Shown: positions 1 to 10,040, counted from the stretch's first letter. The stretch is 61,450 nucleotides of DNA from Opitutales bacterium (GCA_020831525.1 JAFIGH010000018.1:1-61450); one strand, 5' to 3'. Notes: a model not told the origin generated them from the letters alone. Program-made: numbers and translations.

Positions 1-121
1 CAAGTTTTTTCACCCGCACGGTGAACCTTTTCCTGCGTCGCTAATGATTAGGGTTCCGTGAAAGCTTCTGAAAAGCCGCTTGACCGCAGACCAAACTGTA
101 ATCTAAAAGAAATCAAACGAA

Positions 122-749
122 ATGACTCCTTCACCTGCGCAACCGTTGATGGTCATGTTGGCCGGGCCAAATGGAGCAGGGAAGTCTACCTTCTTTGCCC
201 GAAATCTCGCCGAAACAAGACTTCCTTATATCAACGCTGACGATATTTCGCGGGATATCCTTGGGGACTCGCGCCCAGCCGCTGCGACGAAAGCCGCGCG
301 GATCGCCGAGTCGCTCCGGCAAAAAATGGTGGAGGCCGGATCATCCTTCATCTTCGATGACGGTTTTGTCGGATCCCGTAGGAGCGAAGGTCGAATTCCT
401 AGCGTCCTCGAAAGAGAAAGGCTATTTGGTGGACGCTCACTTTATCGGCCTGGCCTCGTCCGCGCTGAGCCGCGCGCGGGTTCACCAGCGCGTCACAGAA
501 GGCGGGCACGATGTGCCCGATCAGAAGATTGAGGCAAGGTTCGCGCGCACGCTTGCCAACCTTGAGCGTCTCATTCCCGTCGCGAACCGGCTCACGATCT
601 ACGATAACTCGACCGTTGCCCACCCCAACCGTCCCGTTGCCCTTTTCAAGAACGGGCGTTTGACGGCGGTATCCGGCGAAGTCCCCCCGTGGCTCGCCTT
701 TCTCGACCTGCCCGCGCGGACGGAGGCAACCACGACCAGACTGCCATGA
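122..749 (+). pseudogene. Zeta-toxin-like P-loop kinase, broken by a 1-bp insertion
   Basis: The first part, from ATG 122, carries a Walker A motif (GPNGAGKST, residues 15-23) and a zeta-like NADDI segment, as in the zeta-toxin/AAA kinase family. The frame then runs into unrelated sequence. The family-typical continuation (TVLSDPVGAK ... GGHDVP ... ARTLANLERL ... YDNS) is in the +1 frame and ends at TGA 747-749. Deleting T358 (gat-gac to gag-acg) restores F-E-T-V, the expected zeta-family motif, and gives an intact protein of about 208 residues. So a single extra T is the lesion. It may be a true mutation, a sequencing error, or less likely programmed frameshifting. The repaired stop overlaps the next start as ATGA, so the two genes were probably coupled. 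No epsilon-like antitoxin is visible in bases 1-121; only two short open frames enter from the left edge. Zeta kinases phosphorylate UDP-sugars or nucleotides; the substrate here is unknown. Confidence 0.8.
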
Positions 750-3700
750 TACCACTGAGTCAGCGCGACGTCCTGCGCCACCTGAAACAGCTTCGCGACA
801 ATCCGTCGGTGGACGGGGTGTTCGCGGGCGACAACGAGCGAGCTGCCATGACCGCGCTCCTGGAGCGCCTTGAGAAGTTGGTGACGCAGCATCGAAGCGC
901 GGAGATTTCAGTCCGGGATCTGCGCCAAGCCCTCTTTCCCCATGCCAAGGAGACCTCCCAGCGGGTTCTCTTCGCCAACTTCCGCAGAAACCTTGCCGCA
1001 GCCGCGAAGACCTCCGGGCGGCAGTTTACCCTCATACAACCGAGCCTGCGGGGAAAGGATCCGCATGAAATCCGGTGTTACTTCGAGGGCGATTCGTTTG
1101 GTGCGGAGCCCGACATCAAGGCCGCGACACAACGGTTCCTCGCCGGTCTCGAGCGCGCTCCCATGGTCACCCCCCCGGCTGCCGTTCTCGGGAGGGAAGC
1201 GCACGCACGCCTATCCGATCCCGCCAATGCCAAAGACCGCAGTCGGCAGACTCCCTGCAAACTGTTTCTCTCCTATGCCCACAAGGACGCCAAACTTGTG
1301 ATCAAACTCATGGAACGCCTGCGCACCGAACTCGCAATCTCCAAACGCTTCCAATTCGATATCTGGAGCGACGAACAGATTCTCGCCGGAAATGAGTTCC
1401 ATCCGGAGATCAGGCGGAAACTGTATGGCTGTGACCTTTGCCTTGCCCTGCTTTCTCCGGCCTATTTTGCCAGTGAATACATCACGAAATACGAACTGCC
1501 TCCTATCACAGAGGGGAAAGTACTGGCTATTCCCGCCGCGCTCGAACCTCTCGATTTCGACCGCCACGACTTGCACAGCTTGGAAAAACTTCAGGTCGTG
1601 TTCTTGAAAGGGGGCGAACGAGAGCGCGCCTACTCGCAATGCACCGGTGAAATCGCAAAACGGTTCGCCGCCCACCTCGCCGAAAAAATCGAAGAGAAGC
1701 TGAAGCAGGTGGCGGAAAGCGAGGATTCAGGAGCCTCCGGTTCACTGAGGGGTCCGGTGAACCGCCTCCTCGGTACCAGGATCCACGCGGACAATGAGCC
1801 TTTGCTCGTTCATCCGCCTGTCGCCACCGGAAACCTCGGCGACGTGATGAACTTGATTGGTCGGCAAAGAGGGGAGGCGGAGGATCCTTATGTTCTCTTC
1901 GGCGCGCACCGCCAATCGGCGGTTGACTACCTGTATCATTGGACTACCGACCCCGACGCGCCCCCTTTCGCAGTAGTTCTCGGCGAGACCGGCTCGGGCA
2001 AAACCACCGCGCTGCGAATGCTTGCCCGCCGCCTTGCCGTTGCGCCGGAAGCACCGCCCGTGATTTTCATAGACCTGCGTGACTACTTCGGTTCCGGCGA
2101 TCCGACTCTCGAGGATCTCTTGGCTGAACACCTCAGGCGCTACGATGAGGCCGGGACCCTTACCGTCGAAGACCTCATATACGCCGTGAGGAAGGAGAAA
2201 GGGCTCATCATTTTTGACGGTCTGGACGAAAAAATCATCTCCATGAGTGAAGCGGCAAGGCGCAATTTCATTCGCGAGCTTTGGCGCGTAATGCCCTCCG
2301 ATGCCTTCGTCCGGCCCTCTTCGAGCGGCTGCGGGCGCCTCATCATTTCCTGCCGTTCCCACTACTTTCCCGACGTGCATTCGCAGTCGAGCGGATTTCT
2401 CGCGCAAGACCGCGCGAACGTGCGCCCGACCGACTACCTGGCCTGTGTCATGCTCCCATGGGAGGAACAGCATATACGCGACTACCTCACCGCCATGATT
2501 GGATCTGAAGCGGTCGACCGGGCGATGGAGATGATCGAGGCCGTTCACAACCTCAAGGACCTCTCCACCCGCCCGTATTTGCTCCACCTCATCGGAAGCG
2601 AAATCGAATCCCTCCTAAGCGACCGGAAGTCCGGCAAAGCCATCGATGCCGCCGTGCTCTACAAAAAGTTCACGGAGCGCTGGCTGGCCCGCGACGAGGG
2701 CAAACACATCTTCACACCTGTTCACAAGCGTCGTATGATGGAGGAGATCGCCGCCGACTTATGGCGCGCGGAAGCCCGCGAGTGGACATGGGAACGGGTG
2801 GAAGAATGGCTCGACGAGTTCCTCCTGCGGCACCCCGCGATTGCCGACGCCTACCGGGAACAACCGCGCGCACTGCTCAAGCAGGACTTTCGTACCGCGA
2901 CCCTTGTGGTGCGTCCCGACGGCATCGCGGATGCCTTTCGATTTGCCCATACCTCTTTGCAGGAATACTTCCTCGCCTGCCGTTTGGTGCGGGCGCTCTA
3001 CGATGAACGGGAGTCGCACCCTGAGGCGGTCTGGAATCTTCCGCTTCCCTCCAATGAGACCTTTGCCTTTGTCGGTCAGGGACTGCAACGACTGCCCCGC
3101 CGCGACCATGACGCAGCATTGGTCCGCTTGCGCACCTTCATGGCCGATCCCGTCATTCCGGTGGAGACACGCGTCGCCGCCCTTCGCAACCAGGTGCATG
3201 CCCACAGCAACAATTTGCCCGCTCCCGACCGTCCCGATGTCGCACTCGCCGGGTGCGTTCTTGAAGCATGGAGTTTCTGCGGCACGGCGGAAAGTCCCCT
3301 CCGTTTGGGCAAGGCGGACTTCACCGGCGCACAACTGCTGCGAACAACCTTCGAGTTCGTTCAATTCGACCCCGGCACCTCATGGCGCGACGCCGATTTG
3401 CGCGGTAGCCGCTTCGTTGAAAGCAACCTCCGTGAGGCGGATTTTTCCGATAGTCGATTGGAGGGCGCCTTCTTCCGCAAGTGCGACCTTCGCAGCACCC
3501 GCGCCACAAATGCTGATCGCACGGGTGTCCTCCTTCACCTCTGTGAGGTCGACCCGAATAGCGGGTGGCCCGCTTCACAAAATCCCCTGAGCCCGTCTCT
3601 ACTCTTCGCACAGAACCACTCCGGAGCCATCACCTGTGTGGCGTGGTCACCCTGCGGACGGTCTTTCGCGACCGCCTCGTGGGACGAAACCATCAAGATC

Positions 3701-5290
3701 CGGGAGGCACGCAGCGGATTTCCCGTAGCGACCTTATATGGGCACAAAGGGCCGGTGGAATACCTCGCCTATTCTCCCGACGGTACCCTGCTTGCATCGG
3801 GATCGCGCGACAAAACCGTGCGCGTCTGGGACACCAGGAGTGGAGAAACCACCGCAGCTTTCGATGAGCATAAAGACTTCGTCACGGGCGTTTCATTCTT
3901 ACCCGACGGCAACCGCGTCGTGTCCGCATGTTCCGACGGGCACCTCCGGGTTTGGGACATTGCCAGCCAAAGCCAAATAATGCGGTCGGATGACCGTCAT
4001 CGGATCACCACAATGAGCCTTTCACCAAACGGTGAAAACGCTGTCACTGGGGGCATGGGTGGGCATCTCATTGTGTGGGACCTGAAGTCCAACCGCCTGT
4101 TGCAAACCCTTGCCGGCCACCGGAAGCGCGTGAACTGCATTGGCTTCTCCAAAGATGGCACTTGGATGTCCTCCGGATTCTACGACGGCATTGTTGCTAT
4201 CTGGAACTTTGAGACGATGACTTTGGCGAGGAAGATGGAGGGCCATCCGGGCGGGGTGAATAGCCTTGTCTTCTCCCCTTGCGGAATCCACCTGTTTTCA
4301 GGGAGCCAGGACGGTTTGGTCAAGCAGTGGAACCGGGAGTCCGGTCGTCTCGAAAACGTCTTTTCAGACCACACCGAGGCGGTGGCCTCCCTTGCGATTT
4401 CTCCCGATTCGAACCACCTCTTGTCGGGTGGCTGGGATGCCTGCGTCCACATCCGGGATCTGCCGTCCAACTCGAATATCCGAACCCTCTCGTATTTCCC
4501 AACGGCCATTACCCGCCCCTTCGTTGACCGGATCGGTGAAGACCTCCGCGTCATCTGGGGCGGGCAGCACAATCTACTCCGGTGCTGGGACTACGAAACC
4601 GGCAGACTGATCAGAACGCTCCGTGGACACAGGGGAACCATTTTGTGGCTAGCAAGAAACCGCTCGGAGGGTCTGCTCCTAACCGGTTCCACCGATGGGA
4701 CCGTGAAGGTTTGGAAGACGGCGACGGGCGATTGTCTCCGCACACTCAAAGGCCACCAGGAAGCGGTGACGCACTTCGCTCTATCTCCCGACGCGAAAAC
4801 GCTTGTTTTGGCATCGGAGGATGGAATGGCTTCCATCCGGGATGTGGAATCTGGCAATCTGCGCGTAGTGAATGGTGACTTTTCCTTCATTAGGAGGCTC
4901 GCATTTTCGCCATCCGGCGACCGATTCGTCAGCGAAGACGCAATCGACGAAATGCGCTGCTGGGGAATTGATGGATACGAGTGCGATCTGCCGAAAGGCG
5001 CGGCCGCGTGGCTGAACAAGGCCGATGAAACAAACGACTCCGGCCTTGAATGCCTCGGTCACAACATTATTCGCCTCCGGACCGAGGACCGTCTTCTCCG
5101 CGACATACTTGTCCTTCCAGACGGCTCAACCACTGTCGCCGAACCGTGGGATGAAACCGAAGCTCGCAAGCCCGCTTACGATTGCCGCTGGAAACTCGTC
5201 AATGGACCTGCGGAAACATGGCGCTACGCGGTCGCGGTGGATCGGGAGACGGCAGCAATCCTGCCTCCCGAAGCAGCATACCCGGATTGA
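746..5290 (+). CDS. TIR-NACHT-pentapeptide-WD40 STAND protein (candidate anti-phage sensor)
   Basis: A 1514-residue protein. ATG 746 is chosen over an upstream in-frame ATG at 689 because it overlaps the kinase stop (ATGA) and removes a non-conserved leader. Domains in order: an unassigned helical N-terminus (about 1-120); a TIR domain (about 171-310) starting CKLFLSYAHKD and containing SPAYFASEYITKYELP, where the Glu of YELP sits near the usual NADase glutamate; a NACHT NTPase with Walker A GETGSGKTT (about 413-421) and Walker B LIIFDGLDE (about 487-495), closing with the FAHTSLQEYF segment; a short pentapeptide-repeat-like stretch (about 850-925); and about eleven WD40 repeats (about 955-1418), some degenerate. 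STAND proteins with TIR effectors sense a ligand through the repeats, oligomerise and consume NAD. This is established for related bacterial defence proteins and inferred here. Third codon positions look less GC-rich than in flanking genes, which fits acquisition by transfer. Confidence 0.88.
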   Translation: MIPLSQRDVLRHLKQLRDNPSVDGVFAGDNERAAMTALLERLEKLVTQHRSAEISVRDLRQALFPHAKETSQRVLFANFRRNLAAAAKTSGRQFTLIQPSLRGKDPHEIRCYFEGDSFGAEPDIKAATQRFLAGLERAPMVTPPAAVLGREAHARLSDPANAKDRSRQTPCKLFLSYAHKDAKLVIKLMERLRTELAISKRFQFDIWSDEQILAGNEFHPEIRRKLYGCDLCLALLSPAYFASEYITKYELPPITEGKVLAIPAALEPLDFDRHDLHSLEKLQVVFLKGGERERAYSQCTGEIAKRFAAHLAEKIEEKLKQVAESEDSGASGSLRGPVNRLLGTRIHADNEPLLVHPPVATGNLGDVMNLIGRQRGEAEDPYVLFGAHRQSAVDYLYHWTTDPDAPPFAVVLGETGSGKTTALRMLARRLAVAPEAPPVIFIDLRDYFGSGDPTLEDLLAEHLRRYDEAGTLTVEDLIYAVRKEKGLIIFDGLDEKIISMSEAARRNFIRELWRVMPSDAFVRPSSSGCGRLIISCRSHYFPDVHSQSSGFLAQDRANVRPTDYLACVMLPWEEQHIRDYLTAMIGSEAVDRAMEMIEAVHNLKDLSTRPYLLHLIGSEIESLLSDRKSGKAIDAAVLYKKFTERWLARDEGKHIFTPVHKRRMMEEIAADLWRAEAREWTWERVEEWLDEFLLRHPAIADAYREQPRALLKQDFRTATLVVRPDGIADAFRFAHTSLQEYFLACRLVRALYDERESHPEAVWNLPLPSNETFAFVGQGLQRLPRRDHDAALVRLRTFMADPVIPVETRVAALRNQVHAHSNNLPAPDRPDVALAGCVLEAWSFCGTAESPLRLGKADFTGAQLLRTTFEFVQFDPGTSWRDADLRGSRFVESNLREADFSDSRLEGAFFRKCDLRSTRATNADRTGVLLHLCEVDPNSGWPASQNPLSPSLLFAQNHSGAITCVAWSPCGRSFATASWDETIKIREARSGFPVATLYGHKGPVEYLAYSPDGTLLASGSRDKTVRVWDTRSGETTAAFDEHKDFVTGVSFLPDGNRVVSACSDGHLRVWDIASQSQIMRSDDRHRITTMSLSPNGENAVTGGMGGHLIVWDLKSNRLLQTLAGHRKRVNCIGFSKDGTWMSSGFYDGIVAIWNFETMTLARKMEGHPGGVNSLVFSPCGIHLFSGSQDGLVKQWNRESGRLENVFSDHTEAVASLAISPDSNHLLSGGWDACVHIRDLPSNSNIRTLSYFPTAITRPFVDRIGEDLRVIWGGQHNLLRCWDYETGRLIRTLRGHRGTILWLARNRSEGLLLTGSTDGTVKVWKTATGDCLRTLKGHQEAVTHFALSPDAKTLVLASEDGMASIRDVESGNLRVVNGDFSFIRRLAFSPSGDRFVSEDAIDEMRCWGIDGYECDLPKGAAAWLNKADETNDSGLECLGHNIIRLRTEDRLLRDILVLPDGSTTVAEPWDETEARKPAYDCRWKLVNGPAETWRYAVAVDRETAAILPPEAAYPD

Positions 5291-5458
5291 CTCATTAGTC
5301 CCTTACCCTTTATTCTCCGGGTCCTCGCCCTCTACTCATTCCCGAAGACAACGATGATCTGGGCATGCATGACACACTCCGCTCCATTCTCAAAGTAGTG
5401 CGCATCGAGTGCGAGTTCCAAACCGACTTCCTCGAAGCCCTCCCCTACGGCTAACCCC

Positions 5459-5614
5459 ATGCCCGCCCACCTCGCCGCCCACATCGTCCTCAAGCGCACC
5501 CGCCGCCTCGGTGAGAGCGCCGCCAAGCAGCTCATCAAACGGGTGCGCGGATTCCGGGGCGATATGGAGCACATAGTCATCCCCCACGAAGTCTACTTCG
5601 CGGACAAACGGTGA
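5459..5614 (+). CDS. Possible 51-residue ORF or gene remnant
   Basis: A small open frame lies downstream of the STAND gene. It is basic and looks protein-like (HIVLKRTRRLGESAAKQLIK ... GFRGDMEHIVIPHEVYFADK), but I recognise no family. A separate frame just upstream (5365-5454) reads MHDTLRSILKVVRIECEFQT and ends at TAA 5452. The two pieces may be fragments of one decayed gene in different frames. The rest of 5291-5654 holds nothing I can assign, and no strong terminator is seen. Confidence 0.25.
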   Translation: MPAHLAAHIVLKRTRRLGESAAKQLIKRVRGFRGDMEHIVIPHEVYFADKR

Positions 5615-5654
5615 GGCGGACTCACCGTCATGGATCCGGCCGCCAAGCCACGAA

Positions 5655-8600
5655 TCAATCCCCGGCCCAATCAATCTGAACGCGGACGAAAACCGGCTCC
5701 TCTCCGGCGGGATTCATGATATGGTAGGTCACGACCTCGAGTGACTCGCCGGGCACCGGCACGGGATCACCCACTTTCACCACGGAATACGGGCTTTCCC
5801 GCCATTCGACAAGGTCGGCGGAGAGTTGGATCCGGTAGTCCAAATCATCGGTGCCGACGGGGCGAACGAAGGTCAGTTCCTTTTCCTGACCGGAGCCCGC
5901 TGTCCCCGCACCCGCCGCTTGGGCGGAACCCACCGCCGTTAGGCGCGGCTGCCCCGGTAGTGCCGAACCGGGGACATAGGGATCTCCGCCAAATGCGTAG
6001 ACCGTGAGATTATTGAAGCCGTCACCGGACAAGTCGGCTGTCGGCGCCAGTAGCTCAAAGGGAACATTCGGGTAGACCGGCCAGTAGTCGGCGAAGAGGC
6101 GCCCGATCCAATCCTCATAGGAGCCAGGCGGGCCCTGAGGCACCGGCTCCGCGGGCGGAGCCAGCCCCACAATCCAAGTGCGCCCGACGACATCCGTGGA
6201 TTGGGCGATGATGGAGCCTTCGTCGGCTATGGAAATACCGGCCACAATCACCTCGCGACCCTGCCGATCGGGAATCATGCGGTTGAGGTCGACCATGCCT
6301 TCACTCTCCTGCCAGAAAAATCCCCGCGGTTCGCCGTCGGCATCTTCCGAGACTCCTACCACTTGGCTTTCGTTGCTCAGCGCCAGTGCTTCGCTGTGGA
6401 GACCGCCGAGCGTACCGAGGTCGACTGTTTCGCCCCCTCGCCATAAAAAGGCGCGGGACTCTCGACCACCCTCGCCTGCCGCGGTCACCCCCGCAACCTC
6501 ACCGGCAGCATTGATGGCGCGGGGCACGACGCCCTGACCATCACCAACCTCGATTTCCTGGGTTTCGCCGGTATGCAGGTCGTGGAGAAAGGCGCGCGCT
6601 CCACTGTTCAAAGCATCCTCCACCAGCGAGGGGCGCGTGCGGTCCGGCAACCCGTGGGTCCAAGTGCCGAAGGCATCGAGGGGATTGTCGGGCAAATCGA
6701 AAAGGCCGACTACCTGGCCTTCGTCGTTCACCGCCGTGGCGACGCTGCCGCCGCTCAGGCCCGCGCCGATATCGATCGGCTCGCCTTCCTCCCAGACGGT
6801 AGCGCTGGACACGTTACTGCCCGGATGCAGGGCGGTCTGCCCCACGACCAGACCCTCGTTGTTGAGATCGAGCGCGCGGGAGTGGCCGCGGGGGTCCGAA
6901 GCGAGGACTTCGAAGCCCCGGTCCCGCCCCCAGACATAAGGTCGCATCGCTTCACCCGGCGGTTGTAGCCAGCCCACCGCCAAACCGTGGTCGTTGACCG
7001 CTTTGGCCACGTTGGGACCGTAAACCTCGGGATCGCCCATCGGCTCGTGGCGACCGTCCGGATCGACAATAAAACCGCCGAGAATGTCCTCCATTTCCGC
7101 CATGAATATCAGGTTTTGCTCAAGATCCTGCATGAGGTAATATGCCTCCACATCGACCGCGGACGGAAGGATGGACTCCGTGTATTCGCGCGGACCTTTC
7201 AGCTTGATGAGGACCCTGCCCACGTCGGTCAGTCCGAGCGTGTTGCGGATCTTAAAGCTGAAGGCATCGGTGCGGCTGAACTCCTCCGCGCGATCAGCGT
7301 CTTCGAATTGTTGATACAGATCCACGAAATTCTGACCAACTTGGTAGCGGATGCGGTAGAGGTCGGAAGGCGGCGGGTTCCAGTCAACCTCTGGGTCGCC
7401 GCCAGGCGGTAGAGCCCGGGCCTCACCGCCGCCTGCGGTCGTGGTCCCGCTTTCATCGGGATAGAGCAGTTCGAGGTCGGAGGAAAAGTCATTGGGATCC
7501 TCGGAGCGGGAGCTGAGGAGCGGGCTAATGAACGTGACTTTGTTCGGCAGCCGAAGAGTGTGCTCGAAATTGTTCGCGCTCGGGAAGTGCTCGTCGTCGG
7601 GGGATGGACCCTCAATTCGAAGGCGGTAGCTTGCCGAGGAATGCCGGTTGGGATTGGCGAACAATACCCAAGCCCGGCGCGACGTCGGCTCCCAGGTGTT
7701 GGTGTCTTTGCCGTTGATGATTGTCCCGACTTCGCCATCCTCGTACTGGGCCGATTCTGCTTCCGGATCCCGGAAGAGGAGAAAATCCGATCCGCTATCG
7801 CCCCCTTCGATATAGAGCCGGACCCGCGGAGCCGCTCCGCTGACCGTCTCATAACTGAAGTCGTAGCGGCTGTGTTCGTCCTTCGAAGGAAGCACGACTT
7901 CGATCATGCGGGCCGAAAGCGGCTGCAGTTGCAAAAGATAGCTGTTCAACGTTGCGTCCGGCGAGATCGAGATCACCGGAAGGTCTTCATGAAAGGCGGA
8001 GTGATTGACCTGGTCGGGCGATCCGTAGGCACCCGAGGGATTGAAATCTGCCTCGAAGGTCGCATTGCGCACCCAGTGCCAGTGAGCCTCGGCCAGCGAG
8101 TCATAGGGAGTGAACTGCTGGACAAAGGTTCCCGCCGCGCTGGTGGTCAGGCCGATCTGGAAGAGTCGCCCGAGGTCTTCGAGTTCGAGGTTGCCCCGAT
8201 CCAACAGGTAGACCCAGAACAGCTCCGTCCGGTATGGGGCCGCGCGTTCATGCGAGGGATACCCTCCATCAAGTGGGACCGCCAGGGTCAGGTCGATGTC
8301 CACTTCCCGGACGGTTTCCCGGATGTCGTAGACATTAAGGTTTTCCGCGATCCGGGTGGTTCCTTCCAGGACCCAGACATCCCGGGTCGTGTCGTAATCA
8401 TACTGAAACGCATGAAATAGCTCGTGCCGGGTCGTACGCGCAACGGCGGAAATACCATAGCAGGTGACGGCTTTGCCGCCGGTGAACGTGCGGCGGTAAT
8501 ACCCCGCCGCGTAGTCGCAGGCAGTGTTAAAGTTGTCCTCATCTTCAACATAGTACTTGTAGGTGGACGAAAAGAGGCGGGTTCGCATTTTAGGCTCAGG

Positions 8601-10040
8601 GCTGCCGACCAGGCCGCGGTAGACCGGGTACGCTTCATGCAGCGCGTTCTCCACGGTGTTGATGAAACTCTGATCTTCATCCGCGCTCGGCCGCCAGCGA
8701 ATGTCGAAGCTCGGACCGCTGGCAGGCTCGATGCCGCCGCCCCCTCTGTCGCGCTCCGCCTCTGGAAAGTAATCCTCAAGGATGTAGTCGAAAGCTCCAT
8801 CCATGTGCTCCTCCATCGCCCGCCCGGCATACTCGACGAGACCGAAGCGAGCCGGGTAGTCACCTCCGCTGAGTTCGACGATGTTAAAGATATACAGGCC
8901 GCTGGATGCATCGTAGACGCCCGCATCGGTCAGGAGCCATTCATCCCCGTCGGCATCGAGGGCAAAGTCACCAAAACTCAGCTCGGCCAGCCGAAGATGC
9001 CGGGGATCGAAAAACTCGTCGACAGGGATCGCGACATAAAGGGCGGCACCCCGCGGAAAGTCGGTCCAAGCCGCAGCATCGTTCAGGCCCGTCGCCAAGA
9101 CCTCCACAAACAGATCTATGCCTTCAATGCGCCGGTCATCGACGGGAAAGTCCGATTCCGTTTCCGGATTAAACCAGCTCACTTCCACTTCGAGCGGTTC
9201 CTCCAGCGCATGCGGATGTGCCCCGATGAGCAGTCCGTTTTCGAACTCGGTGAAGTGCCCGGGGCGAATCTCGTTCGTGTCGGTAAGGATGCGGTTGACC
9301 GGAGCCGCTCCGAGAACCCAGAGGGACGGCCGGGGCTCCGCTGTGTCCGGGTCATGGAAGACCGGACCGACGACACGGCCCTCCGCCGCGGCCTCTTCCA
9401 CATCGAAGCTTGGATGGGCAAAGAGTAGAACCGGCGACGGCCAGACCTGAAGCAATGCCGACGACACCCCGTCGAGGTGGGATGATGGTTCAAGCGGATT
9501 CCATCCGGCCTTGGCGGCGATCACCTCAAGCTCCGCCGCCGGATCCTGCAGAAACCTCTCCGCTTCAGAAGGACGGAGCCGGTGGCCGAATGCGGTCCGG
9601 TCAAGGGAGCCCAACGGACGGCTTTCGAGTTGGAGCCGGCTCTCCCGCGGATCGTCGGCTTCGTCGGCGGGGACGAGGAGGAGAGACAGAACCGGCGGTC
9701 CGGACGCCTCCGGATTCTCGTGGATCAACAACCCGCGGGCAGTCAGTCCTGCCTTATAATTATCAGTTTGCCAGCCCAACGGCAGGCCGACGGTGCCGAC
9801 CGAGCCGTCGGCGAACTCGGTATCTTCGAGCAATGCGGCCACCACGCTCTCAGGGCTTTCGGCGAAGGCCTCCAAGTGGGAACCGGAAATCGACACCGTG
9901 GCCTCATAATAGTGTCCCGCCTTTGCTGATACAGCCGAAGCGAAAACAGACCCGGCCAGCAACCAAACCGCAACCAGACTGGGCGCGGTCTCGGGCAAAG
10001 GTGAAAACCGGAATGAAGGAAAAGAACGAATGATGGACAT
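5655..10040 (-). CDS. Large secreted protein with HExxH metalloprotease motif and HAF repeats
   Basis: 1461 residues with an N-terminal signal peptide (hydrophobic run about residues 20-40, cleavage probably near SAKA-GHY). A zinc-peptidase motif HELFH lies at 539-543 inside TRHELFHAFQYDY, followed by WVLEG with Glu559, the usual position of a third gluzincin ligand. Residues about 1015-1255 hold HAF-type extracellular repeats, recognisable as alternating A-x-x-x-N-x-x-G-x-V-V-G and A-x-x-W segments. The C-terminus has the Verrucomicrobiota tail (ADLSGDGFNNLTVYAFGGDP, then a W-x-E-S-type strand segment) often found on exported proteins of this group. It is probably an extracellular or surface protein. 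Peptidase activity is plausible from the motif but unproven, because the surrounding fold is not one I can name. It stands alone on the minus strand, divergent from the LacI gene. Confidence 0.75.
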   Translation of the reverse strand: MSIIRSFPSFRFSPLPETAPSLVAVWLLAGSVFASAVSAKAGHYYEATVSISGSHLEAFAESPESVVAALLEDTEFADGSVGTVGLPLGWQTDNYKAGLTARGLLIHENPEASGPPVLSLLLVPADEADDPRESRLQLESRPLGSLDRTAFGHRLRPSEAERFLQDPAAELEVIAAKAGWNPLEPSSHLDGVSSALLQVWPSPVLLFAHPSFDVEEAAAEGRVVGPVFHDPDTAEPRPSLWVLGAAPVNRILTDTNEIRPGHFTEFENGLLIGAHPHALEEPLEVEVSWFNPETESDFPVDDRRIEGIDLFVEVLATGLNDAAAWTDFPRGAALYVAIPVDEFFDPRHLRLAELSFGDFALDADGDEWLLTDAGVYDASSGLYIFNIVELSGGDYPARFGLVEYAGRAMEEHMDGAFDYILEDYFPEAERDRGGGGIEPASGPSFDIRWRPSADEDQSFINTVENALHEAYPVYRGLVGSPEPKMRTRLFSSTYKYYVEDEDNFNTACDYAAGYYRRTFTGGKAVTCYGISAVARTTRHELFHAFQYDYDTTRDVWVLEGTTRIAENLNVYDIRETVREVDIDLTLAVPLDGGYPSHERAAPYRTELFWVYLLDRGNLELEDLGRLFQIGLTTSAAGTFVQQFTPYDSLAEAHWHWVRNATFEADFNPSGAYGSPDQVNHSAFHEDLPVISISPDATLNSYLLQLQPLSARMIEVVLPSKDEHSRYDFSYETVSGAAPRVRLYIEGGDSGSDFLLFRDPEAESAQYEDGEVGTIINGKDTNTWEPTSRRAWVLFANPNRHSSASYRLRIEGPSPDDEHFPSANNFEHTLRLPNKVTFISPLLSSRSEDPNDFSSDLELLYPDESGTTTAGGGEARALPPGGDPEVDWNPPPSDLYRIRYQVGQNFVDLYQQFEDADRAEEFSRTDAFSFKIRNTLGLTDVGRVLIKLKGPREYTESILPSAVDVEAYYLMQDLEQNLIFMAEMEDILGGFIVDPDGRHEPMGDPEVYGPNVAKAVNDHGLAVGWLQPPGEAMRPYVWGRDRGFEVLASDPRGHSRALDLNNEGLVVGQTALHPGSNVSSATVWEEGEPIDIGAGLSGGSVATAVNDEGQVVGLFDLPDNPLDAFGTWTHGLPDRTRPSLVEDALNSGARAFLHDLHTGETQEIEVGDGQGVVPRAINAAGEVAGVTAAGEGGRESRAFLWRGGETVDLGTLGGLHSEALALSNESQVVGVSEDADGEPRGFFWQESEGMVDLNRMIPDRQGREVIVAGISIADEGSIIAQSTDVVGRTWIVGLAPPAEPVPQGPPGSYEDWIGRLFADYWPVYPNVPFELLAPTADLSGDGFNNLTVYAFGGDPYVPGSALPGQPRLTAVGSAQAAGAGTAGSGQEKELTFVRPVGTDDLDYRIQLSADLVEWRESPYSVVKVGDPVPVPGESLEVVTYHIMNPAGEEPVFVRVQIDWAGD

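Noticed and set aside
3600-5000. Regular periodicity resembling a repeat array
   Set aside because: It is the WD40 coding periodicity (about 126 bp); units are divergent, and there are no CRISPR-like identical repeats with spacers anywhere in the window.
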